Assembly: GCA_013361975.1 (NCBI GenBank)
Contig: JABFXB010000296.1
Span: forward strand, 1-8,367
DNA length: 8,367 nt
Source of the DNA: Dermatophilaceae bacterium
GTDB lineage: Bacteria > Actinomycetota > Actinomycetes > Actinomycetales > Dermatophilaceae
Direction of reading: 5' to 3'
The translations under genes and the position numbers were made by a program. Below, in pieces: positions 1 through 5,670 of this stretch (positions within the stretch are counted from its first letter, which is position 1; each line of letters begins with the position of its first letter). Below the pieces are notes generated by a model. It was not told the origin of the DNA, made no database searches, and worked only from the letters and a program-made list of their open reading frames with translations.

Positions 1-10
1 GGCCGGGGTC

Positions 11-246
11 TCAGTCACCCGGGCATTGTTCCGCAGTGCCGGGTCGGGCGGTCACTCCCCTCGCCCGCATCAGCTCGTCGCGCTTGACCGCGTAGGCGAC
101 GGCCCCCTCTTGCGCAGGCGGTACATGCCGGTGTCGTCGCCCCAGGAGAAGGTGCTGCTGCCGTAGTGCGCCGTCCAGCGCAGGTGCCCGGTGGACCGCG
201 CGATCGACGCGTCGAGCAGGGACTGGAGGGCTGGGTCCTCGGGCAT
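11..246 (-). pseudogene. Small hypothetical protein gene, apparently frameshifted
   Basis: The ATG at 246-244 opens a frame with almost pure G/C third positions for 46 codons (starting MPEDPALQSLLDAS and including SSTFSWGDDTGMYRLRK). It then loses that bias and stops at 70 after 58 codons. The neighbouring minus frame takes over the bias at the same point (AVAYAVKRDELMRARG) and stops at 11. A run of five C at 103-107 sits at the switch; one more base there would join both halves into a protein of about 78 residues. This is either a real indel (pseudogene) or a sequence error; programmed frameshifting is possible but unsupported. I do not recognise the family. No Shine-Dalgarno is visible before the ATG, and the gene is divergent from the ribonuclease gene with only 9 bases between the starts, so leaderless expression is possible. 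Confidence 0.5.
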
Positions 247-255
247 GATGACGAC

Positions 256-747
256 GTGAGGTCGATCTCGTCACGCCGGGTCCTGCTCGGCGTCATGGTC
301 GCGGCCCTCGTCGTGCTGGCATGGCTCGTGGTGCGCGCGGCCCAGGGACCCTCCGACGCGCACGGAGGCGCCACGTCGGCCGTCCCCACCTCGGTCGACA
401 CCAGGGCGACGCACGAGACCACAGGGCCTGCGGCCTCCAGCGGCACGGACACCAGTTCGGGCCTGGCATGGATCGACGAGTCGGCACTACCGCGCGAGGC
501 CCACGACACCTTGGAGCTGATCCGTGCGGGTGGCCCCTTTCCCTTCCCCCGCAACGACAACAAGACCTTCGACAACCGGGAGCGCCTGCTGCCCAAGCAG
601 GCTCGTGGCTACTACCGCGAGTTCACGGTCGTGACACCCGGATCCGACGACCGCGGGCCGCGGCGAATCATCATCGGCCGCAGCGGCGAGATCTACTGGA
701 CCGACGACCACTACGCGTCGTTCCGACGCGTGAAGGAGGGTGCGTGA
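256..747 (+). CDS. Membrane-anchored/secreted guanyl-specific ribonuclease (RNase Sa/barnase class)
   Basis: This 163-residue protein would cleave single-stranded RNA after guanosine outside the cytoplasm. Residues 1-8 are basic, residues 9-26 form one hydrophobic segment (uncleaved anchor or signal peptide), and residues 30-70 are a Ser/Thr/Gly/Ala-rich linker. The catalytic domain at about 71-160 follows Streptomyces RNase Sa closely: LPREAHDTLELI, GGPFPF, NRERLLP, GYYREFTV, DDRGPRRIII and DDHYASF. By that alignment the active-site residues Glu54, Arg65, Arg69 and His85 of RNase Sa correspond to E122, R133, R137 and H152, so it should be active. The RNase Sa disulfide is absent because the protein has no cysteine. 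I chose GTG 256 because it puts a short basic stretch before the anchor; GTG 166 would add 30 implausible residues overlapping the divergent gene, and ATG 295 is a possible shorter start. It overlaps the barstar gene by 4 bases. Confidence 0.9.
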   Translation: MRSISSRRVLLGVMVAALVVLAWLVVRAAQGPSDAHGGATSAVPTSVDTRATHETTGPAASSGTDTSSGLAWIDESALPREAHDTLELIRAGGPFPFPRNDNKTFDNRERLLPKQARGYYREFTVVTPGSDDRGPRRIIIGRSGEIYWTDDHYASFRRVKEGA

Positions 748-1091
748 CGACGTTCCTCGGCCGCCACAGCGAGGCGGACGACCACCTCGACCAGCTGCGC
801 TGGCTCGGGCACGACGTGCGGGTCGTGTCGGGCGGGCACGACAAGGAGAGCGTGCTCGAGGCGTTCGCGAGCGACCTCGACCTGCCCGAGTGGTTCGGAC
901 GCAACTGGGACGCCCTCCTCGACGCCCTGCGTGACCTCGAGGGCCGGCAAGGCGTACCGATCGAGCTGGTGTGGGACGAGGCGCGCGCCCTGCGCCAGGC
1001 CGACCCGGAGGTCTACCGGACGGTGGTCGAGATCCTCGAGCAGGTCGACGAGGAGCGCCCGGACCTCAACGTCACCGTCGTCGCCCGCTGA
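744..1091 (+). CDS. Barstar-family ribonuclease inhibitor
   Basis: This 115-residue cytoplasmic protein is expected to bind the ribonuclease encoded just upstream and block its active site before export. The barstar signature is clear: LPEWFGRNWDALLDAL at residues 47-62 matches LPEYYGENLDALWDCL of Bacillus barstar. D56 and D60 take the places of the barnase-contacting Asp35 and Asp39; Trp38 is replaced by Leu. Length is slightly above the 90 residues of classical barstar because of an N-terminal extension of about 20 residues. The GTG start at 744 overlaps the ribonuclease TGA (GTGA). A strong Shine-Dalgarno, AAGGAGGG at 733-740, lies inside the end of the ribonuclease gene, so the inhibitor is cotranslated with the enzyme. 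Many actinobacteria carry this pair. Partner specificity is inferred from adjacency. Confidence 0.92.
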   Translation: MTTFLGRHSEADDHLDQLRWLGHDVRVVSGGHDKESVLEAFASDLDLPEWFGRNWDALLDALRDLEGRQGVPIELVWDEARALRQADPEVYRTVVEILEQVDEERPDLNVTVVAR

Positions 1092-1108
1092 CGACGCGGC
1101 CCGCCGAC

Positions 1109-1180
1109 GTATGCCGTCACGCCACCCGAGCGGAACCGCGCGGACCGCGGGCCCGACCGGACGGCATACCTGCTCGGGTG
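1109..1180. terminator. Interleaved inverted repeats between convergent genes, possible bidirectional terminator or pseudoknot
   Basis: The 99-base gap between the barstar stop and the stop of the minus-strand ATPase gene contains GTATGCCGTC (1109-1118), CACCCGAGC (1123-1131), the exact complement GACGGCATAC (1160-1169) and the exact complement GCTCGGGTG (1172-1180). The order is A-B-A'-B', so the two stems (10 and 9 bp) are interleaved as in an H-type pseudoknot. A further 5-bp hairpin, CCGCG/CGCGG (1136-1140/1146-1150), sits inside. Position between convergent genes suggests transcription termination, but no T-run follows on either strand, so a factor-dependent or protein-binding role is equally possible. 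Confidence 0.55.
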
Positions 1181-1190
1181 AGGGTCGCCG

Positions 1191-2204
1191 TCAGTTGACG
1201 AAGACCCGCTCGTCGATGAGGCGCTCCTTGACCTCCTGGCCGTCCGTGTGGAACCGGCCGTGGGTGAAGTCCTTGTGGAACTCGAGCTCGACCCCTGCGC
1301 GGCCGTGACGGTTCTTCTCGACCGTGACGACGCACCAGTCGCTGAAGCGCTGGGCGTTGCCGAGGTCGTAGATGAGGTGGTCGCGGGCGACGATGTCGAC
1401 CTTCTCGCTGAGGATGAGCACGATGTCGGACTCGTAGGCGAGCGCGGACGAGCCCCGGAGGTCGTGGATGCGCATGCGACGGCCGGCGCCGAGGCTGGCC
1501 TTGTCGGCGGCCGCGACCGCGACGACCGGCACGCCGGCCTGCAGGGCGAGCTCCTTGAGCCCTTCTGCCGCGGCGGTCACGGCGTCGTCGTCGCGGGCTT
1601 CGCGGATCGGCACCTTCTGGAGGTAGTCGACGAGGACGAGCGGGGCCTCGCCGGTCTGCTGCGCGACCTCGTCGACGATCCGCCGGATCTCCGCGAGGGT
1701 CGTCGAGGTGTTCGACTCGTGGATGTGCAGCCGCTCCCCGAAGTCGGCGAGGGCGAAGAGCGCGGGCAGGGCTCCGGGAAGCGGCGCGAGGACGTCCTCG
1801 AGCGTGAGACCGCCCGACTCGGACTCGAGAGCCCGGCGCACCTCGTGCACGGTCGCGACCTCACCGGGGATGCGCTCGGCGGCCTCCATGGACACGAGGC
1901 GCTCGAAGAGCGTCTGCGCCTCGTGCTCGTAGGAGAAGAAGAGCGCCGTGCGCCCGGCTGCCACCGCGTTGCGCACGAACTGCATGCCGATGGTCGTCTT
2001 GCCGTTGCCCTGCGGCCCGCCGAGGAGCACCAGCTCACCCGCGCGGAAGCCACCCGTCAGCGTGTCGTCGAGAGCCGGGAAGCCGGAGGACCACACGGTC
2101 ACACCCGCCGACCCCCCGCGCCGCAGCGCCGAGTCCGTGTCGTCGAGCAGGGAGGCGAGCGACCGAAGCGCCCCGCCTCCCAAGCGCCCCGCTTGAGTCG
2201 TCAT
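1191..2204 (-). CDS. DnaB-like helicase C-terminal domain protein (stand-alone RecA-fold ATPase)
   Basis: This 337-residue protein consists of a short N-terminal stretch and one RecA-fold ATPase domain like the C-terminal half of replicative helicase DnaB. The Walker A motif is GPQGNGKTT (residues 63-71, K69). Next come a motif 1a-like SYEHEA (91-96, E93/E95) and Walker B LVLVDYLQKV (189-198, D193), where DYLQ is a DnaB hallmark. LRGSSALAYESDIVLIL (249-265) matches the DnaB LRESGAIEQDADVV region, and EKNRHGRAGVELEFHKDFTHGRF (296-318) matches the KQRNG...F...TRF C-terminal motif. The N-terminal primase-interacting domain of full DnaB (about 150 residues) is missing, so this is not the replicative helicase; a DNA repair, phage-derived or RadA-like role is possible. 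ATG 2204 starts the good codon usage; the frame runs open to 2378 with low-complexity sequence. No clear ribosome binding site precedes the ATG. Confidence 0.82.
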   Translation of the reverse strand: MTTQAGRLGGGALRSLASLLDDTDSALRRGGSAGVTVWSSGFPALDDTLTGGFRAGELVLLGGPQGNGKTTIGMQFVRNAVAAGRTALFFSYEHEAQTLFERLVSMEAAERIPGEVATVHEVRRALESESGGLTLEDVLAPLPGALPALFALADFGERLHIHESNTSTTLAEIRRIVDEVAQQTGEAPLVLVDYLQKVPIREARDDDAVTAAAEGLKELALQAGVPVVAVAAADKASLGAGRRMRIHDLRGSSALAYESDIVLILSEKVDIVARDHLIYDLGNAQRFSDWCVVTVEKNRHGRAGVELEFHKDFTHGRFHTDGQEVKERLIDERVFVN

Positions 2205-2230
2205 GGAAGGGATTGCACCACGGCGGCCCT

Positions 2231-2244
2231 GCGGCCCGGGCCGC
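2231..2244. repeat. Perfect 14-bp GC palindrome upstream of the DnaB-like gene
   Basis: GCGGCCCGGGCCGC reads the same on both strands, 27 bases upstream of the ATPase start codon and 43 bases past the gabD stop. It could fold as a 5-bp hairpin with a CCGG loop. On the plus strand it is followed by TTT. It may act as an operator for the ATPase gene, as part of the gabD terminator, or be chance in GC-rich DNA. Confidence 0.35.
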
Positions 2245-2257
2245 TTTCGCGCACTTT

Positions 2258-2285
2258 GCCCCCTCGCTCGACGGGGCGACGAGCG
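2258..2285 (-). terminator. Possible weak terminator after gabD
   Basis: Directly after the gabD stop (TAG, 2289-2287), the minus-strand transcript contains CGCTCG and CGAGCG arms (2285-2280 and 2270-2265; 6 bp, 9-base loop). An alternative GCCCC/GGGGC stem (2277-2273/2262-2258) overlaps it. No U-run follows, as is usual in actinobacteria. This would end the polyamine operon before the ATPase gene, 82 bases further on. Confidence 0.35.
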
Positions 2286-2286
2286 G

Positions 2287-3756
2287 CTACAGCGCGATCC
2301 CGACGTACTTGGTCTCGAGGTACTCCTCGATGCCCTCGAACCCACCCTCGCGGCCGACGCCGGAGGCCTTGACGCCACCGAACGGGGCTGCGGGGTTGGA
2401 CACTATGCCCTGGTTGACGCCGACCATGCCGTACTCGAGCGCCTCGCTCATCGTGATGGCGCGCGAGAGGTCCTGGGTGAAGAGGTAGGCGACGAGGCCG
2501 TACTCGGTGTCGTTGGCGAGCCGGACTGCCTCGGCATCGGTGCGGAAGGTCGTGACCGGTGCGACCGGGCCGAAGATCTCCTCTCGCGCCATGTCGGCGT
2601 CGGTGGGCACGTCGGCGAGCACGGTCGGTTCGTAGAACCAGCCGTCGCCGTCGGGCACCGCGCCGCCGACGAGCACCTTGGCGCCCTTGGCGACCGCGTC
2701 GTCGACGAGCGAGCTCACCTTGTCGCGGGCCTTCTCGTCGACGAGCGGCCCGACGTCGACCCCGTCGTTCGTGCCCCGGCCGAGGGTGAGGGCGCCCATC
2801 CGCCGGGCCAGCTTCGCGCTGAACTCGTCGGCGAGGGACTCGTGGACGTAGAACCGGTTGGCCGCGGTGCACGCCTCACCCATGTTGCGCATCTTGGCGA
2901 GCATGGCACCCTCGACGGCCTTGTCGACGTCGGCGTCCTCGAAGACGAGGAACGGCGCGTTGCCGCCGAGCTCCATCGAGACCCGGAGGATGCCCTGCGA
3001 CGCCTGCTCCATGAGCGACCGGCCCACCGGCGTCGAGCCGGTGAAGGTGAGCTTGCGCAGCCGCGGGTCGCGGATCAGCGGCTCCATGACCGCGCCGGTG
3101 GTCTCGTGGGTCGTCATGACGACGTTGAGCACGCCGTCGGGCAGGCCGCACTCGCGGAGCAGGTCGGCGAGCGCCAGCATCGTCAGCGGGGTCTGGCTGG
3201 CGGGCTTCACGACCATGGTGCAACCGGCGGCGATCGCGGGGCCGATCTTGCGGGTGCCCATGGCCAGCGGGAAGTTCCAGGGAGTGATCATCAGCGTCGG
3301 GCCGACCGGCTGCTTCATCGTCATCAGGCGGGTCGCACCGTTGGGCGCCGTCGACCACCGGCCCGAGATGCGCACCGCCTCCTCCGAGAACCAGCGGAAG
3401 AACTCGGCGCCGTAGGCCACCTCGCCACGGCTCTCGGCGAGCGTCTTGCCCATCTCGAGGGTCATGAGCATCGCGAACTCCTCCGCGCGCTCGGTGATCT
3501 TCTCGTATGCCGCCCGCAGCAGCTCCCCACGGTCGCGCGGCGGGGTCTTCGCCCAGTCGGACTGGGCCGCCACCGCCGCGTCGAGAGCCGCACGGCCGTC
3601 GGCGACCGTGGCCGCCGCCACGTGGGTGAGCACCTTGCCGGTGGCGGGGTCGTCGACCGCGATGGTCTGCCCTTCGCCGCCGTCGCGCCACTGCCCGCCG
3701 ATGTAGAGGCCCTTGGGCACCGAGTCGATCACTGACTTCTGCGTCACCGCTGCCAT
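2287..3756 (-). CDS. gabD: NAD(P)-dependent succinate-semialdehyde dehydrogenase
   Basis: This 489-residue cytoplasmic aldehyde dehydrogenase probably oxidises succinate semialdehyde to succinate, the last step of GABA/putrescine degradation into the TCA cycle. Family residues are all in place: ITPWNFP (157-163, N161), the cofactor lysine in VVKPAS (K184), FTGSTPVG (238-245, Rossmann loop), the general base in MELGG (E262), the nucleophile in NMGEACTAANRF (C296) and EEIFGPV (392-398, E393). The C-terminal NPAAPFGGVKASGVGREGG is typical of SSADH; length is normal. NMGEACTAAN, instead of the NAGQxC common in E. coli-type GabD, resembles other actinobacterial SSADHs as I recall them. ATG 3756 matches the expected N-terminus (GLYIGGQW); an extended frame to 3888 is low-complexity and overlaps the truncated ORF upstream. 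Substrate is inferred from family and from the polyamine gene context; another omega-amino aldehyde acid is possible. Confidence 0.88.
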   Translation of the reverse strand: MAAVTQKSVIDSVPKGLYIGGQWRDGGEGQTIAVDDPATGKVLTHVAAATVADGRAALDAAVAAQSDWAKTPPRDRGELLRAAYEKITERAEEFAMLMTLEMGKTLAESRGEVAYGAEFFRWFSEEAVRISGRWSTAPNGATRLMTMKQPVGPTLMITPWNFPLAMGTRKIGPAIAAGCTMVVKPASQTPLTMLALADLLRECGLPDGVLNVVMTTHETTGAVMEPLIRDPRLRKLTFTGSTPVGRSLMEQASQGILRVSMELGGNAPFLVFEDADVDKAVEGAMLAKMRNMGEACTAANRFYVHESLADEFSAKLARRMGALTLGRGTNDGVDVGPLVDEKARDKVSSLVDDAVAKGAKVLVGGAVPDGDGWFYEPTVLADVPTDADMAREEIFGPVAPVTTFRTDAEAVRLANDTEYGLVAYLFTQDLSRAITMSEALEYGMVGVNQGIVSNPAAPFGGVKASGVGREGGFEGIEEYLETKYVGIAL

Positions 3757-3766
3757 GCCTGAAACC

Positions 3767-3928
3767 CTATTCCTCGTCTGGTGGTTCGTTCTCGGGGGCC
3801 TTGCCGGGGAGTCGCGACGCGTCGTGGTCGGCGACGACCCAGCGCTCGAAGACGTCACGTTCGGCCGCGATGCGCTCGGCGGCATCACCGACCCCGCCGG
3901 AGCCGATCAAGAGGACACGCAACAGCAT
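3767..3928 (-). pseudogene. Truncated saccharopine-dehydrogenase-family ORF (N-terminal Rossmann fragment only)
   Basis: A 53-codon ORF starts at ATG 3928, 12 bases after the permease stop, with a GGAG ribosome binding site at 3935-3932, and ends with TAG at 3767-3769, 10 bases before gabD. It begins MLLRVLLIGSGGVGDAAERI and continues with RWVVADHD. This is a beta-strand, a glycine-rich GxGGxG loop, a helix and a second strand ending in an acidic residue: the opening of an NAD(P)-binding Rossmann fold as in saccharopine-dehydrogenase-like proteins, which are normally about 350-450 residues long. After about residue 39 the similarity ends and a Pro/Glu-rich tail (PGKAPENEPPDEE) runs to the stop. 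I infer a full-length gene that lost all but its 5' end by deletion, leaving a translatable stub that may still couple permease translation to gabD. A functional micropeptide is less likely. Confidence 0.7.
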
Positions 3929-3940
3929 CCACTCCAGAGG

Positions 3941-4753
3941 TCAGGCCGCGACCCCGCGACGCCGGCTGCCGATGACCTGGGCAGCGATGACGCAGAGGAC
4001 GGCGATGAGGAACATCGAGAACCCGATGACGTTGGCCTGGGCCGGGATGCCGCGGGTGTAGGAGACGTAGACGAACTTCGGGAACGTCGTCTCGTTGCCC
4101 GAGACGAAGTTGGTGATGATGAAGTCGTCGAAGGACAGCGAGAAGGACAACAGGGCCGCGGCGACGATGCCCGGCAGGGCGAGCGGGAAGGTGATCCGCA
4201 GGAACGTCGTCGTGGGGTTGGCGTAGAGGTCCGACGCCGCCTCCTCCAGTCGCGGGTCGAGGCTCTGGAGGCGAGCCTTGACCGTGACCACCACGAAGCT
4301 GATGCAGAACATGATGTGCGCGATGACCACCGTCCAGAAGCCGAGGTCCATGCGGAAGCCCTGGATGAAGATCGTCAGCAGGCTCGCACCGAGCACCACC
4401 TCGGGGGTGGCCATCGGGAGGAAGACGAGCACGTTCGTCGAGCTGCGACCGCGGAAGACGTAGCGCACCAGCGCGAACGCGATGAGGGTGCCGAGGGCCG
4501 TGGCCACGAGGGTCGCGATCGCCCCGATCTTGATGCTCTCGACAAGGGCCGGGCAGACACCGGGTGCGCCGCACGGGTTGGCCCAGTGCTTGAGCGTCGG
4601 GCTGCCGTCGGAGACCCACTCGATGTTGGACCGGCGGTAGTTGTTGAAGGAGAAGACGAACGTGTAGAGGACCGGAAGGAAGAGGTAGACGAGGACGGCG
4701 ACCGCGATGATCATCGCGATGTGGTCGCTGACCCAGGAGCGTGCGCGGGTCAC
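3941..4753 (-). CDS. potC: Polyamine (spermidine/putrescine) ABC transporter permease, PotC type
   Basis: This is a 270-residue inner-membrane permease that with the PotB-type protein forms the translocation pore. About six hydrophobic segments are visible, near residues 12-34, 72-97, 107-131, 140-160, 190-215 and 242-262. The cytoplasmic EAA loop that docks the ATPase is at 170-196 (EEAASDLYANP, then ITFPLALPGI). SLSFDDFIITNFVSG (205-219) is characteristic of PotC/PotI. The first outside loop contains a Cys pair, C61 and C67 (NPCGAPGVCPAL), which could form a disulfide. The GTG start at 4753 overlaps the PotB stop (GTGA), with GGAGGAGG 6 bases upstream in the end of potB, so the two are translationally coupled. 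A truncated Rossmann ORF follows 12 bases after its stop. Family assignment is firm; the exact polyamine is inferred. Confidence 0.9.
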   Translation of the reverse strand: MTRARSWVSDHIAMIIAVAVLVYLFLPVLYTFVFSFNNYRRSNIEWVSDGSPTLKHWANPCGAPGVCPALVESIKIGAIATLVATALGTLIAFALVRYVFRGRSSTNVLVFLPMATPEVVLGASLLTIFIQGFRMDLGFWTVVIAHIMFCISFVVVTVKARLQSLDPRLEEAASDLYANPTTTFLRITFPLALPGIVAAALLSFSLSFDDFIITNFVSGNETTFPKFVYVSYTRGIPAQANVIGFSMFLIAVLCVIAAQVIGSRRRGVAA

Positions 4754-5670
4754 AGGACCTCCTCCGTTCCGAAGCGGCGGACGTAGCCGAGGACGAGCAC
4801 GAGGATCAGGACCATCAGGCTGATCGAGAGCGCAGCCGCCGTCGGGTAGCCACCGAGCACGGTGAAGAACTGGCTGTTGATGACGTTGCCGACCATCTTG
4901 GTGCTCGTGTCGGAGCCCAGCAGCTCGGCGTTGACGTAGTCACCGGCGGCGGGGATGAACGTGAGCAGCGTGCCGGCCAGGATCCCGGGTGCCGCCAGCG
5001 GGATGGTGACCGTGCGCAACGTGGTGAGCCGGTCGGCGTAGAGGTCGCGCCCCGCCTCCAGCAGGCGTGGGTCGGCGCGCTCGAGGCTCGTGTAGATCGG
5101 AAGCACCATGAACGGCAGGAAGTTGTAGGTCAGACCCGCCACGACGGCGACCCACGTCTCGGTGATGTGACCGCCCGGCAGCAGGTGCAGGGCGTTGAGC
5201 GTGCGCGCCAGCGGGCCCTCGTCGGCGAGGATCTGGCGCCAGGCGATGGTGCGCAGGATGAAGGAGGTGAAGAACGGGGCGACGACGAGGATCAGCATCA
5301 CGTTGCGCCACCGGCCCGCCTTGAACGCCATGGCGTAGGCGAGGGGGAACGCGATGGCGAAGCACAGCACCGTGGCCATGCCCGCGAAGGCCAGCGAGCG
5401 CAGGAAGTGCACCCCGTAGGCGCTCAGGGCGTCGAGGTAGTTGGCGCCGTTGACGTCGCGGTAGTAGTAGCCGGGAGCGCCGGGCCACTGCGACTGCAGG
5501 CTCGCCGAGCCGAGCTGGACGAGCGGGACGATGAAGAAGAGCGTCAGCCAGAGCAGTCCGGGCAGCAGCAGGACGTAGGGCATCCAGCCCCGTCGCCTCC
5601 CCCCGCGCCGCGGCGGCGTCAGCTGCGGGTCACCGGCCTCGCGGGCGCTCGCCGCGATGGCGGTCGTCAT
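4750..5670 (-). CDS. potB: Polyamine (spermidine/putrescine) ABC transporter permease, PotB type
   Basis: This 306-residue membrane protein has a basic cytoplasmic N-terminus (RRGGRRRG, 21-28) and about six membrane segments near 31-52, 90-115, 123-147, 172-195, 222-243 and 275-297. The long first outside loop (53-88, tyrosine-rich around GYYYRDV) is usual for PotB/PotH. Also typical are FFTSFILRTIAWRQIL (133-148) and YNFLPFMVLPIYTSLE (182-197). The EAA loop is at 205-230 (EAGRDLYADRLTTLRTVTIP...APGI). It pairs with the PotC-type protein and the ATPase in one importer. ATG 5670 overlaps the ATPase TGA (ATGA), with GGAGGA a few bases upstream. The frame extends to 5754, but that stretch is a shadow of the ATPase gene. 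The adjacent order A-B-C is the usual pot order. Confidence 0.91.
   Translation of the reverse strand: MTTAIAASAREAGDPQLTPPRRGGRRRGWMPYVLLLPGLLWLTLFFIVPLVQLGSASLQSQWPGAPGYYYRDVNGANYLDALSAYGVHFLRSLAFAGMATVLCFAIAFPLAYAMAFKAGRWRNVMLILVVAPFFTSFILRTIAWRQILADEGPLARTLNALHLLPGGHITETWVAVVAGLTYNFLPFMVLPIYTSLERADPRLLEAGRDLYADRLTTLRTVTIPLAAPGILAGTLLTFIPAAGDYVNAELLGSDTSTKMVGNVINSQFFTVLGGYPTAAALSISLMVLILVLVLGYVRRFGTEEVL

Noticed and set aside
166..255. Longer N-terminus for the ribonuclease from GTG 166
   Set aside because: It would overlap the divergent small ORF and bury the signal anchor behind 30 charged residues; GTG 256 gives a normal basic-then-hydrophobic start.
15..596. A 193-codon minus-strand frame opposite the ribonuclease
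   Set aside because: Ser/Arg/Thr-rich shadow frame; the plus strand there has all RNase Sa motifs.
256..2204. RNase, barstar and DnaB-like ATPase as one toxin-antitoxin or defence system
   Set aside because: The ATPase is convergent to the pair and separated by a terminator-like block, and secreted RNase-barstar pairs are common in actinobacteria without it; nothing ties them together.
1248..2372. A 374-codon plus-strand frame opposite the DnaB-like gene
   Set aside because: Low-complexity antisense shadow; the minus strand carries clear Walker and DnaB motifs.
2203..3735. A 510-codon open frame on the plus strand opposite gabD
   Set aside because: It is an antisense shadow of the aldehyde dehydrogenase: composition is rich in Arg, Gly, Glu, His and Val without motifs, and such long antisense frames are common in GC-rich codon-biased genes.
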